In this document: positions 18,480 through 28,773 of the stretch, piece after piece
Numbering within the stretch: position 1 is the first letter of the stretch
Layout: every line of letters begins with the position of its first letter
From: Prorocentrum cordatum
Taxonomy: Eukaryota > Sar > Dinophyceae > Prorocentrales > Prorocentraceae
Assembly: GCA_963575745.1 (NCBI GenBank)
Contig: CAUYUJ010018490.1
Location: 1 to 47,500 of the forward strand
Length of the DNA: 47,500 nucleotides
Direction: 5' to 3'
Notes under the pieces: generated by a model
Database searches by the model: none
What the model was told of the DNA's origin: nothing
What the model saw: only the letters and a program-made list of their open reading frames with translations
Position numbers and translations under genes: made by a program

Positions 18480-19150
18480 CTTTGGGGCCAGGTGCTGGCC
18501 CTCTCTGGGTTGACACTTCGCCGATTTGGCGCACTCTATGAAAGCTTTGCGCTAGAGCTGTTGGCGTCACAGTTCTTTGTGGAGCCTCGTGCATCACCGG
18601 TCTCCGCGGGGAACCATGGTGTTTGGGAGGTATCTGGGGCCTTCGCGCGCGCCTGTGCGGGCCCCTGTGAGATCATGGATGTGAATGACACCGAAGACGG
18701 GAGAATATGTGAAAGTGCGGAAGAACCTTCTGTATCGCAGCGCTTGTGTTCAGACGCAAGCGCTGTGGAAGCATTGCGGCCGGTTCTGGGCTTCTCGGGG
18801 GGGGTCTCGGAGGCAGTTTGGAGGCCTCCAGAAGGCGTCCTGGAGGCATTTCTCGAGATTCTTGGGGGTCTTTGGGGGGCTTCGTGGGGCCTCTTCGGGG
18901 CCACTTGGAAGCATCTTGGGGCCTCTTCTGGCCGCTTGGGGGCCTGCTGGGGGCCTGCTGGGGGTTCCTTGGGCCGTCTTCGACATGTCTTCCGCAGTCT
19001 AGGCGCCCTCTCGGGCGCCTTTGGGGCCCGTCCTGGGGCCCTCCCCCTACCCCGGCAGAGCCGCCCCGGCACCCACCCCCCAGTAGAGCCGAAGCTCGGG
19101 AATCGAGGCTCGGGCTGTTCCGAGGGTCTTTGAAACTCACGCCGGGTCGG
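18480..19150. other. G-rich degenerate repeats, no gene
   Basis: From about 18770 to 19050 variants of CTTGGGGGCCTGCTGGGGG and GGAGGCCTCCAGAAGG recur without fixed period. Frames on both strands stay open for over 150 codons, which reflects composition. No domain is visible. Confidence 0.4.
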
Positions 19151-19334
19151 CGGATCTGTGTCTATTGATTTGTGTGCCCCAGGGCCCCTTCACAGAGATC
19201 GGACGTTCCAGCAAACATTGGAGCGGGCGGTCTTTGCCAGGCCGTCGGCGGCTGGGCCCCCCGAGCCGGGGTTTCTCTGTCGTCCCGCCTCCGCCCGCCG
19301 GCGGGCGCGCTCCAGTCCTAAGAGATCACGCCGT

Positions 19335-19712
19335 TCGAAGAGCAAAAAACGCATTACAGTCGGGGCGCTGAAGAAAGAACCCTTTTCATTGGGGAGGGCC
19401 TCCGTGCTCCTGAATTGTTTCGCAGCTTGCCTGAGGTTTTCCTTAGGTTTTCGATATGCACTCGAAGTTTAACTTATGGAAAATAGGGGCCTCGTTCCTT
19501 ATTTAGGGTTCCGTCGGTCAACGCCCCGATTGTAAAACACAAACGTTTGGCGCTCCGCGCGGATTTCTTGGATCCGCGCTGGGCCCCCCGGCGGCGCCTC
19601 TGGCGCCGCCGCTGGCGCATTCCGCGTGCCAGGGACGGGGGGTCCAGCGCAGATCTAAGAAACCCGCGCAGGGCGCCAGAAGTTGATGTTTATGGCGCTG
19701 TGTCTTCTTCTA
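19335..19712. mobile_element. Family A fold-back element, copy 6, with nested insert
   Basis: Left end TCGAAGAGCAAAAAACGC; right end GTGTCTTCTTCTA. The inner arms carry TTTGGCGCTCCGCGCGG and ATTTCTTGGATC. The flanking direct repeat is GCCGT on both sides (19330-19334 and 19713-19717). Its left arm is split by a 176-bp TA-flanked insert at 19357-19532. Without that insert the left arm realigns with the right arm. Confidence 0.85.
19357..19532. mobile_element. mariner/pogo-like mini-element
   Basis: Terminal inverted repeats of about 26 bp read CAGTCGGGGCGCTGA...GAACCCT on the left and AGGGTTCC...TCAACGCCCCGATTG on the right. TA lies on each side (19355-19356 and 19533-19534). A CAGT-type end with a TA duplication is typical of Tc1/mariner superfamily elements. 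It has no coding capacity. Confidence 0.75.
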
Positions 19713-19734
19713 GCCGTGCCTCCCCAGAGTTATG

Positions 19735-19900
19735 TCGGGCCTGTCCTTCGACAGGAGGAAGGTTCGAGAATGAGAGCAAAAGAAGACATAGTCAGGGGAC
19801 GTTTGCTTCCCATCATTTGTTTTTTTTTCTCGTAGTTTGCGGCATGTTTGACCATTTGTTTTACTTGTCGTCCAACATCCCCCTGCAGGAGAACACGCCC
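19735..19900. repeat. Interspersed repeat G, copy 2
   Basis: Same order of blocks as 5419-5560 (GACAGGAGGA, ATAGTC.GGGGACG, TTTGACCA, TCGTCC.A.ATCCCCC). A further CTAACAGGAGGAGTGTCCAA occurs at 20054. Confidence 0.5.
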
Positions 19901-20137
19901 GACCCAGTTCGAGTCGTGCCTCCCCGGAGATCCGACGCCCCGAACAAAACGCCGGAGCGGGCGGTGCCTGGGCCGTGGTCGGCCTCGGGAGGCCCTTCGC
20001 CATGCTCCGGAAGCGTGCAGACCACGTGCAGCGTTGAGGCGGGCGCGCCCCTCTAACAGGAGGAGTGTCCAAGCATAGTCAGACAAATAATACCTATACA
20101 TACGACCACCCTTCGGGTGATAAGGAGGTTGTGTGGG

Positions 20138-20139
<2 letters not shown>

Positions 20140-20206
<67 letters not shown>
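20140..20206. repeat. (GA)n followed by a poly-A run
   Basis: About 15 GA dinucleotides pass directly into an uninterrupted run of about 35 A residues. This could be a retroposon tail or simple slippage; no retroposed body was recognised beside it. Confidence 0.7.
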
Positions 20207-20209
<3 letters not shown>

Positions 20210-20214
20210 GGGAC

Positions 20215-20720
20215 CAACATCTGACTCAATCGATCTCACGATCGATCTCACGCAACGGGACACCACAGGACACCTGTCGATTTCACTACCCATCTCACTA
20301 TCGATATCATTCGACGGGACACCGCGGGACACGTCTCGATCTCACGATCGGTCTCACTATCGATCTCACTATCGATCTCACTCAACGGGACACCACGGGA
20401 CACCACGGGACACCTGTAGATCTCACTATCGATTTCACTTTTTGGGACACCACGGGACACCTCAGGACACCACATCGATCTCAGTATCGATTTCACTATC
20501 GACCTCATTATCGATATCACTATCGATCTCACTATCGATCTCAGTCATGGGACACCCCGGAACACCGCCGGACGGACGGACGGACGGGCGGGCGGGGGAG
20601 AATCATTTGTCTTGAGTTCGCCCTAGCAGCGACGGGCACCACGGGACACCACGGGACACCACGGGACACCGCGGGACACCGCGAGCCACCGCCAGACGGA
20701 CGGGAGGGGGAGAATCATTT
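20215..20720. repeat. Interleaved GGGACACC and ATCGATCTCAC tandem repeats
   Basis: Units of ACTATCGATCTC and of CACGGGACACC alternate in blocks. A GACGGACGG run follows at about 20570-20585, and GAGAATCATTTGTCTTGA recurs at 20596 and 20708. Confidence 0.8.
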
Positions 20721-21030
20721 GTCTTGACTTCGCCTTAGCGATGGCGGGTTCATTCCTCTCGCGCGCCCACGCAGCTTCGCCTCGCCCGCACGCACGACAC
20801 GAACGAAACGAAACGATGTCCTGGTTTGGGGGTCTTCTCCGTTCCACCATGTTGGAATATTGTTTGACTTTTTTCATGTTTTCTCCCAAATCCGCCTTTA
20901 GGAGGACATGCCAGACCTAAATGCAGCCCTCAGACCGACAAGGCTGGCCTCGGGGCCCACACATCGAAAAAAATTGGAGCAGCCAGACGTCTGGGTCCAT
21001 GGAATTGTATGCTATGGGAGGGATGGTTAA

Positions 21031-21141
21031 TGGGGGAACAGAAGGCGGCGTAAACATAAAATCTCGGATGTCCCCGCGCTGATCCGAGGACTCCGCGCGG
21101 ACCTCCGAGTTTTCATGCTCGTGTCTTTTGGTATTCCCCCA
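21031..21141. mobile_element. Family A deletion derivative, copy 7
   Basis: The outer arms TGGGGGAACA...TAAACATAAAATCTCGGA and TCCGAGTTTTCATG...GTATTCCCCCA match those of copy 1 (2832-3029). The central hairpin is reduced to a few bases, giving 111 bp. No target-site duplication is evident. Confidence 0.65.
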
Positions 21142-21539
21142 GTCGGAGTAGATGGGGCCCCCTGACGCGTTCGACTTGGCCACGGTCAGGGACCCTGGTG
21201 TCGCTCGGACGTGTGCACTTTTCTTCCTCGGCGGGGATTACTGCCGAGCGTCCTGGATCCTCCTGCGAGAAAAAACACGCACGAGACCGACGAGCTCACG
21301 GGGAAGTGGACGTCCGAGCGACGGGGCGTGACCGCGCTCGACGTGGTGGCCACGGTGCGGCACGCTCCCTCCGCGCGTCGCTCCGCCGGGCCTCGCTTTG
21401 CCACGCTTTCGGCGCGGCGCGCCGCGAGCGGCGTCGCAGGCCCCGGGCGGCAGCGCCCCGGGCCTGCACTTCGGCTCCCCGCCGCGCGGAGCGGCGCAGC
21501 ACGCTGTCGGGGCTCGCGTCGACTCTTCCGGCTCGGTGC

Positions 21540-21730
21540 GATTAGATTTCGATGGCCCCCCGACTCCGATTCGATTCGATGTGGGGTTCCGAGGTGGATT
21601 CCGGATTCCTGTTGGACGCACACGGGCCTGCCGCTTTCCGCCGATCCGACTTTTCCCGGCTCCACTGCCGATTTCCGCCGGTCCGATTCACGTCGACTTC
21701 CGATCCGACTCGTCGATTCGATTTGGGGCT
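21540..21730. repeat. Degenerate GATTCGA-rich repeat block 2
   Basis: Recurrent GATTCGATT, CCGATCCGACT and GTCGATTCGA. Similar in character to the block at 945-1165. Confidence 0.55.
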
Positions 21731-22049
21731 CTCCAGCGCTATCTGTTTGCAGGGCAGCACGCCATCCGTTCGCAGGGCACAAAGTGTCGTCGGGGCCGCC
21801 GCCGCGACACGCTGAGCAGAAGCCCCTGACCGTACAGGCAAGCAGCTCGAAAAAGGACCGTTTTGGGTTCAGGAGGGGCTGTGAATTTCAGGCCGTTCCT
21901 CAGGTCGTGAATTTCCTGACCAGTACAGGTAGGTGTGTTTTCCCCCTAGTTCCTTAGGTCTGGGTCGGGGAACCGAATCGCGGCCGAGGCTCGCCGTTGC
22001 GAGGAACTCTCTTGCGTTCCTCCTCCAGCGTTCCTTCTGGCAGTGCCAT

Positions 22050-22245
22050 TCGGCCCGAACGAAAGGGGGGGATAGGGAAAGGGGGGGTTACGAAATCTGC
22101 TGCATGCAGCTGGTTTCGGCCCCGCCGCCGGGCCCCTTCCTCGATACATGGGCGCCTCCCGGCGCTGGGAGGCGCCAGGAAAATCAGCTGCGTGAGCTGA
22201 TTCTCACCCCCCCCCTTTGCTATCCCCCCCTTTCGCCCAGCCCGA
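22050..22245. mobile_element. Family C inverted-repeat element, copy 2
   Basis: Ends are TCGGCCCGAACGAAAGGGGG and CCCCCTTTCGCCCAGCCCGA. GCCAT flanks both sides (22045-22049 and 22246-22250). Inside are GGCGCCTCCCGGCGCTGGGA and AATCAGCTGCGTGAGCTGAT palindromes. It differs from copy 1 mainly by about 11 bp around the inner palindromes. Confidence 0.86.
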
Positions 22246-22249
22246 GCCA

Positions 22250-23950
22250 TGGCCGGCTCCCCTCCTCCCCTCCTCCCCACCTCCCCTCCTCCCCTCCTCC
22301 CCTCCTCCATTGCCGTAACTTGATGCCTCCTCCGACGATTTGTTTCTTGCCCAGCGCGCCCAGGCTTGCCGCGAGTCTGCCGGACCCTGACTCCATTGAC
22401 CAGCAGAGGAGCGAGTGCCCGCGCCGCCCCAGGGCAGCGGCAGCCGGCAGAGGGAGAGTTCCGTGGCCTGCCCCATTCTCCTTCTGCCCGTGCTCCTGCT
22501 GATCCTCCTCGTCATCATTACCATCACCACCCTGGCCCTCCTCCTGCTCCTCCGCCTCCGCCTCCGCCTTTGCGACCTTTGCGAACAGGCTCCACGTCGC
22601 TCGGGTCCGCCTCCGCCTCTTCCTCCTCCTCCTCATCCTCCTCTTCCTCGTCCTGTTTGTTGCTTCCTATTTGCTTAAAGGATCCACGATCTCGGCCACT
22701 GCCCCCCCAGTGGCCCTGGGGGGCAAAAGCTAAGATCATATTACGACGTGAGGATGTGACAGACAAAAGGGGGAGAGGAGAAAGAAGAGGACATACATCC
22801 GTAAGACCACAACGAAGAGGCAGGAGAGGTCGCTGCAGAGATGCTGGTGGCGGCAGCAGGACAGGCTGCAAAAGTACGTGTGGCGCTTGATGAAGCCCGT
22901 AGAGCCCGTCGTGAAGGGTCCTCTGCCCTCGGGCCCCCCGGCCTCGCGGGGCCAATGCCCTGGTGGTGCCCCGGGGTCCCCCTCCGTCGAGGTGCCCTCG
23001 CTTCGCAAAAGATGGGTGGGTCGGGGGTGGACAGAGCCCCCAACAGTGACACGTCGATTAGTGAATTGTCCGTGTTCGGCTCGAGAGGGCACCGTGGCCG
23101 TTGTTTTCCAGGCTTGCGCCCGCCAGGTTTGTGCCTCAGGTCGTTTTCACTAAGCCACGTTTTAGTAAAGGGGGGTCTGTCCATCCCCGAGTGGGGGGCG
23201 GTGGAGTGGTGGCCCGTGCACGGTGCGCGCACGCCCGGCACGTTCTCGCGCCTGTGGCGGGAGGCATCGCGCGTACCACATGACAGCGGCTGCCAGTCGC
23301 GTGCAAGGCACTGGCGCTCTGGTGGCGGCGCCGGGTCGCCTCCGGGCGGATGTTTGAAACAGTAGAGGTGGACAAGGTTGGGGCGCAAGAGACAGGTTGG
23401 GGCGGATGTGCGAAAGACAAGGTTGGGGCGCAACGAGAGAGCAAAGCACACGTTGAGTCAAGGCGTGACTAGGCGCGGCGACAGGTTGAGGAAGTCGAGG
23501 TGGAGGTGTCTCCTGCGCCTCTCCTGCCCCGCCCCCACCTTCATCCCGCTCCGTCTCCCCTGTCCCCCTCCCATTCAACCCCCCGCGACGACACTGGTCG
23601 TTGAAAGTGGATCCCGGATCCCGGATCCCAATCTATTGGAATCCTGGACCCCAGTTTATTTCAAGCGTTTTCTTGCTTCAAGAACCGATGTGCTCATGTT
23701 GTGTTGTGGTTTCCTCTGGGAGGGTATGAGCCCAATCTGCTCGATCCGCCTTCCAGCTTCAGGTTTTTACTTATTTCGCCCGACCGACGCGCAGCCCCTC
23801 TGGGCGCTTCTGACCACGTCCAGAGGCCTTATGAGCTCCCCGAGCCCCCCGCGCAACCCGCTCTGCAGGCCATGCGGTTGCCCCGCAAGAGCCAGTGCGT
23901 CAAGCGAGGGCGATTTCCCTCACGAGTGCGGTCCTCTTCCCCAAGCCTCC
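22250..23950. other. No recognisable gene; CTCC runs and a short tandem repeat
   Basis: CCTCCCCTCCTCCCC repeats cover 22258-22310 and CCTCCGCCT repeats 22540-22650. At 23370-23440 the unit GACAAGGTTGGGGCGCAA occurs two to three times. Long frames on both strands reflect GC content. Confidence 0.35.
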
Positions 23951-24090
23951 GACGTCGCCATGTTTGTCATAACGTCGACCCGAGGTCTGGACCCCTTTCC
24001 CGGGACCGGTGTCTTCGCCTGAGTCATTTTGATTACGGCCCTGGGTCAAGCAAGGGCCCCTGGAGGTTGAAAGCAGCGACAACATCTCCC
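23950..24090 (+). repeat. Interspersed repeat E, copy 1
   Basis: Contains ACGTCGACCC, GGACCCCTTTCCCGGGACCG, CTGAGTC.TTTTGATTACGG and AAGGGCCCCTGGAGG, in the same order as copies at 28700-28830, 30880-31010 and, inverted, 32065-32190 and 32255-32345. Confidence 0.55.
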
Positions 24091-24281
24091 TTCGTGAATT
24101 TTTAGCAGGCTGTGTGAGGCTGCGTGCGATTGGCAGTGCTCACGGCACTTGTGATACTTCAGTGGCTTCACGATTACGTCGCCGAACTTGGAAAATCCGG
24201 TCTTGTGTAAATGTCAGATTCGTTTGGTTATCCGCTGACTAACTCCGTCGCGCCTGGGCGGGAAAACATCGAGGGGGACTG

Positions 24282-24479
24282 TCGGCTGCGAGCGAGGGGG
24301 AGAAATGAAAAGGAGAAGGCCTTCTCAGAATGCGGCGGGATGTCTCAGAAGCCGTGGCGCCTTCTGAGAAGTTGTCCGTCCTTAAGGGATGGTTCAGAGC
24401 ACTCTTCAGAAGGCCGGTGGACTTCCGAGCCTTCTGAGAAGGCCTTCTCCTCCCGACGTCCCCCCCCGTTCGCTGCCGA
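24282..24479. mobile_element. Family B inverted-repeat element, copy 4
   Basis: Ends are TCGGCTGCGAGCGAGGGGGA and CCCCCCGTTCGCTGCCGA. Inner segments are GGAGAAGGCCTTCTCAGAA and CTTCTGAGAAGGCCTTCTCC. Flanking pentamers do not match. Confidence 0.75.
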
Positions 24480-24590
24480 ATTATGGTAGCACGCATGAGC
24501 GGATCATGGGGCTTAGTTTTGATTTCGAAAGCGCTGGGAGGGCCGGTTGTCCCCCGAGCGACGCGTGCCTTCCTGACGCCCCGCCCTCGC

Positions 24591-24799
24591 TCGGCGGCGA
24601 GCGAGGGGGGGGAGTGAGGAGGAGAAGGCCTGTTTTCAGAAGGCTCGAAAGTCCCCCCGGCCTTCTGAGAAGTTTCCTGACCCTTCCCCGAAGACGCAGA
24701 AGATCTCCTCGGAAACTGCGAGGGCTTGTGAGAAGCCCTCGCAGCCTTCTGAGAAGGCCTTCGCCTTCTCAATTTCCCCTCCCCCCTCGCCCGCCGCCG
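24591..24799. mobile_element. Family B inverted-repeat element, copy 5
   Basis: Ends are TCGGCGGCGAGCGAGGGGGG and CCCCCTCGCCCGCCGCCG. The inner arms GAGAAGGCCTG, CAGAAGGCTCGAAAGTCC and CTTCTGAGAAGGCCTTCGCC are well preserved. Only 111 bp separate it from copy 4. No matching flank. Confidence 0.75.
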
Positions 24800-25021
24800 G
24801 GTCTGGGCCCTTCGTCCCCGTGGCACGAGCGACGCGCGCGCCTCCCCTCTCCGCCTCGCAGGGGTTGGACCCAAACGATGTCTCGGCGATTTCGTGGGCC
24901 GTTGTTGTCTTGACGTCGTGCTGCGGCGGAGGCGGATTCGAAGACACAGCGAGGAGCACGAGGTCGTTCTGTGCCCTTCGCCCCCCTGCCGCCCCGAGAG
25001 CCGCGCGCGCCTCCCCGCCGC

Positions 25022-25024
<3 letters not shown>

Positions 25025-25058
<34 letters not shown>

Positions 25059-25335
25059 GCGCCGAGGTACGAGCGGGCGCTGCACTCGCAGCTGGAACAC
25101 GGCGCGAGGCCCGCCCCCCCTGGGAGGAGGAGGGGGAGGTGGAGGAGGAGGAGGAGGAGGGGGAGGAGGAGGAGGAGGACGAGGAGGACGAGGAGGAGGA
25201 GGAGGTGGAGGAGGAGGAAAAGGAGGACGAGGAAGCAAAAGAAGAAGAGGAGGAGCAGGAGCAGCAGCAGCAGCAGCAAGAACAGGAGCAGGAGCACGAG
25301 GAGGAGGACGAGAAGGAGGAGGAGGAGGAGGAGGC
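25025..25335. repeat. (CT)n and GGA/AGC purine tract
   Basis: (CT)n at 25025-25057, then after a 60-bp gap a GGA-rich tract from about 25115 to 25335 with a short GCAGCAGCA run. The tract ends immediately before the relict spliced leader. Confidence 0.85.
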
Positions 25336-25372
25336 TCCGTAGCCATTTTGGCTCAAGCCATTTTGGCTCAAG
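25336..25372 (+). other. Tandem relict dinoflagellate spliced leaders (DinoSL)
   Basis: Positions 25336-25357 equal the 22-nt DinoSL in full (from TCCGTAG through CCATTTTGGCTCAAG). The 15-nt 3' part, CCATTTTGGCTCAAG, follows at once at 25358-25372. In dinoflagellates the SL is added in trans to mRNAs, so genomic copies mark reintegrated cDNA. A full SL before a 15-nt relict is what results when the AG within CCGTAG of an older copy serves as acceptor. This implies at least two rounds of retroposition. Confidence 0.93.
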
Positions 25373-25462
25373 TCGTTCCCCCACGGTGCGCGCCCGCTGC
25401 CCCGCAGGGCGGCCCCGCGCGGCTTGCCATAGGCGAGCCCCAGACTGCGAACCCTCCCCCGC

Positions 25463-27207
25463 TTGGCTGAGCCCGTTTGGCATCGGCCCGGGCGCCAACG
25501 CCGACAGAGAGCAGAAGACCGTACCATTCTTAGAGTTGCCAAGGCAATCAAGAGATTCGCAGCTCATCATAGTGCAATGGGGCCGTGGGCATGCGCGGCA
25601 CGCTTTACAAATAATAATGAAACGTGCTGGTGTTGCCAGAGTTGTGGCAATGAATGGAAGAAGCAGCAGCAACATATGAAAGGGACCTCCAATGGTAAGC
25701 GCAAAGGCAGAACGTCACGTGCTTCTCCCGCCCAGAGTGAACGCCGTGACATATCACAGCGTAGGAAGAGGTCTGACGGTATCCTTCGGAAGATCATCGA
25801 CGAAATTCGTCCCATGCATATCGGCCTCGCACGTGTGGCTAACACATGGACGAATTTACCCGGCGAGGATGATAATGAGCTGGCCGCGGCACACAAGAAG
25901 AATGTGTGGACAAAAAATGATATACCAGTTGGCTGAAGCTGTTCATTCGATGAAGATGGCAGATAAGTTCCCGAAAGTTGAGTTGATTAAGACTGCCGTG
26001 TTGAAGGCTGGTTTTCAGTCATTGTTGCTTGTTGAGGACAAGGGATAGGCTTGAATTGCACGAAGGAGAAGCTCGCCAAAGTTGAGAGACACTTCGCAGA
26101 ATGTGTCAACGCGCGGGAGGATCTTGCAAACAAATGCGCATGACACGAGGCAGCAGCTCAAAAGCTTGAGAAGTCCAAGGGCACTCTCCTCGTTGAGGAC
26201 GTGGGCTCCCGCATGGAGGTGGACGCCCAGGGCCCCGGCATCGAAGCCGCCGCCTCCGCCATCTCCGACCGCTGGGGACCGGCGCGAAGGCTCCAGCTGC
26301 TGTCGGGGCGAGGCCGCCGCCGCCTCCTCCCCGCGTGGCAACCCATGCTCCTTCGCCAGTTGCCGGGCCTGCCTCGCAGCAGATCACGGCCTCGCTACAG
26401 CTGATTCTGGGCCAGCAGAAGCAGCAGGCAGGCCAGTTGCAGCAGGGGCCAGCTGAGATGACGGTGCAGTCTGACAAGTTGCTGCGCGTGTTTGCGTAGT
26501 TCGCCAGAGGCCAGCAGACAATTCCACAGACGCAGGAGGAGGTTGCGGCACCGACGCCGCTAGTCCCGCCCCCCGTGCGCGCGCAGTCTCAGACAGGGCA
26601 TGGCACGCATGCGCTAGAGGTTGTGCCTGCGTCAGTTTTTTCCGGTTCTGGCGAGCTTGATAGGGCAGCTACGTCTGATTCGGTCGCGTATTTCGAGAAG
26701 CTCAAGAAGTTCATTTTCGGCCAGGATAGGCTTAACAAGGACGAGGCTCAGGCAGACCATGAGCAGGACTTGGCCAATACGGAGGCGTATTCCATGCTCG
26801 CTGGCGACTCCGACCTGGGCGCTGATATCGAACGGGAGATCCATCGGCGGGATTTGGAAGCAGCTCAGAGGATTTGCGATGATAGTGAATTGGTAGTACG
26901 TGACCAGGACTCGGTCAACGCGGAGGCGGCAGCGGCTTTGCAGGCGCCCCTTTTCCACCTCCACCCGCGCCAACTGCTGCCCCGACATCGCTGCATTGGC
27001 GGTCGTCGTCATCATCCGGCGCCCCGCCCGCGCCAGGACCCAAACCCCCCCGGGCCCTCGACGTCGCGAAGGCCGACCCCGACACCGGGGAGAGGAGGGC
27101 CTCTTCGGACCGGCGGAGATCGGAGGAGGGGGGGCGGAGAGGACCCGCCGCGGCAAGCCAGTGGACGCGGGCGCAAGCGAGGCGGGTCGCGCAGAGGCGG
27201 AGCATAA
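25463..27207 (+). pseudogene. Decayed zinc-finger/coiled-coil coding sequence downstream of the SL
   Basis: The frame beginning near 25463 (ATG at 25577) encodes TNNNETCWCCQSCGNEWKKQ, a Cys-rich zinc-binding-type motif, then basic residues and a stop at 25934. A shifted frame to 26048 adds MADKFPKVELIKTAVLKAGF. A third frame from about 26043 adds a charged, helix-like stretch (KEKLAKVERHFAECVNARED, KLEKSKGTLLVED) broken by one TGA. Pro/Gln-rich sequence follows, and from 26575 to 27207 another open segment (YFEKLKKFIFGQDRLNKDEA) ends in Arg/Gly-rich residues. There are no visible introns. I read this as one retroposed gene with frameshifts. The arrangement recalls ORF1-type proteins of retroelements, but no RT follows, so function is unknown. 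Confidence 0.55.
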
Positions 27208-27209
27208 TT

Positions 27210-27900
27210 TACCAGGCAAGGCGCTCCGCGGTGGAGCGCTGCAAGCGGGGCGCTTTGTTGGGGCGCCCGCCGCGCAGACCAGCTCGCGCTGCAGTCCTGG
27301 GCGGCCGCCGTTGAGGGCGCCGCGCGACGGCCGCGACAGCGCCGAGGGCGCGGGCAACGTTGGCGCCGGCAGCTGTTCGCAGGATGCGACCGCACAAGCG
27401 CGTGAATTCATTGGCGCATATGGCTGCCTCCGTAAGACTTCGGGGCAACGAGGTGCGTCGCGATCCAGTCCTCGACGCCCGCGGGCGCCAGGGCGCCTGG
27501 GGCCCAGCGTCGAGGGGGGCCCCTTTGCGCTCAACCTGGCCAACCTGTTGTGGTCTCAGAGCGTGGAGATGGCCCACCGACGTCGTTGTCTCCCTCTTCT
27601 GCAGTTGAAGTCTCGGAGGCCGCGGCCCCCTCGAGCGCGGCCAATGCCGCCGCTTCATCATCCACGGGTGCACTGCCAGGCAAGCGCATCACGGCGCTGC
27701 CAGTGCTCCAGTGGCCAGTCTAGCATTGGATCACCAAGGGCAGCGCGGCACTTACAGACATCGCGCGACAGCATCCGCACGCCGCTGCATCCGCGCGCGG
27801 ATCTGGCCATTCGCGCGCACCCTCCAAGCAATTGCCGCGGGGCGGACAGCGAAGCGCTTCACCGCGTCTATTCCGATGTTGTTTTTTCTTTGTTTTTTTG
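27210..27900. other. No recognisable gene
   Basis: GC-rich sequence with open frames on both strands and no motif. It may be the 3' part of the retroposed unit, but nothing shows where that unit ends. Confidence 0.3.
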
Positions 27901-27901
27901 T

Positions 27902-28245
<344 letters not shown>

Positions 28246-28249
28246 ACAG

Positions 28250-28773
28250 ATCCCCTCCTGCAGGGAAAACGCGGAGTTCGCGCTGGTTCATGTCGCGGCT
28301 TCGCGCGCACGGGCTACGCGGCTGCGTGGGCCAAGCAGGACCAGGCGATGTCCTTGGACACGGAACGGACGGGGGCAGCGCGCAGGCTGGGCTCTTCGGC
28401 ATTTAGTGGGCAGCAGGACGCGCACATCAGATTCGAGAACACGGCGGCAGCTGGCAGGGCGGCGGGGGCCACCAGTCTCTCCAGCGACTTGGGCCGCGCG
28501 GCCGCCGCCACCGTCAAGGGCGCCCAGAGGGCCCGCCCGCCGCGCCGGAATCGAGCCTGGGCGACTGCGGATGTGGTCTTGCAGGAGGCCGAAGGTCTCG
28601 AGAGGTTCGCCCTCGCAAAGGGGGCATTCGAGCGAATCGGGAACAACGGTGTCGGTGACGTAGCAGCTCCCCCCCCCAGAACAATCCCAGACATTCGGCG
28701 CCTTGTAGGGCGGCGCCCCTGGAAGTCCCGACCCTTTCCCCGGGGCCGGTTTTTCTCCCTGGGCCGTTGTTGA
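28250..28773 (+). other. Possible coding relic
   Basis: A + frame continues out of the CT tract for about 170 residues with balanced composition: AAAWAKQDQAMSLDTERTGA, FENTAAAGRAAGATSLSSDL and VVLQEAEGLERFALAKGAFE. It then runs into repeat E and stops at 28773. The minus strand is also open here. No domain or start codon is recognisable, so this could be a fragment of a real exon or a composition effect. Confidence 0.25.

Larger units (their letters stand above)
19262..19760. repeat. R module copy split by a family A element
   Basis: GTCGTCCCGCCTCCGCCC and GCGCGCTCCAGTCCTAAG end at GATCACGCCGT (19334). The module resumes at GCCGTGCCTCCCCAGAGT (19713), so the family A element sits between two copies of GCCGT. 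It matches the uninterrupted module in the 155-bp units at 17.65-18.1 kb. Confidence 0.78.

Noticed and set aside
18492-19133. 213-codon + frame
   Set aside because: It covers G-rich degenerate repeats that leave both strands open, and no domain is seen.
20140-20206. Poly-A run as the tail of a retroposed gene
   Set aside because: No coding or SL-bearing body was found beside it on either strand; slippage from the GA run is as likely.
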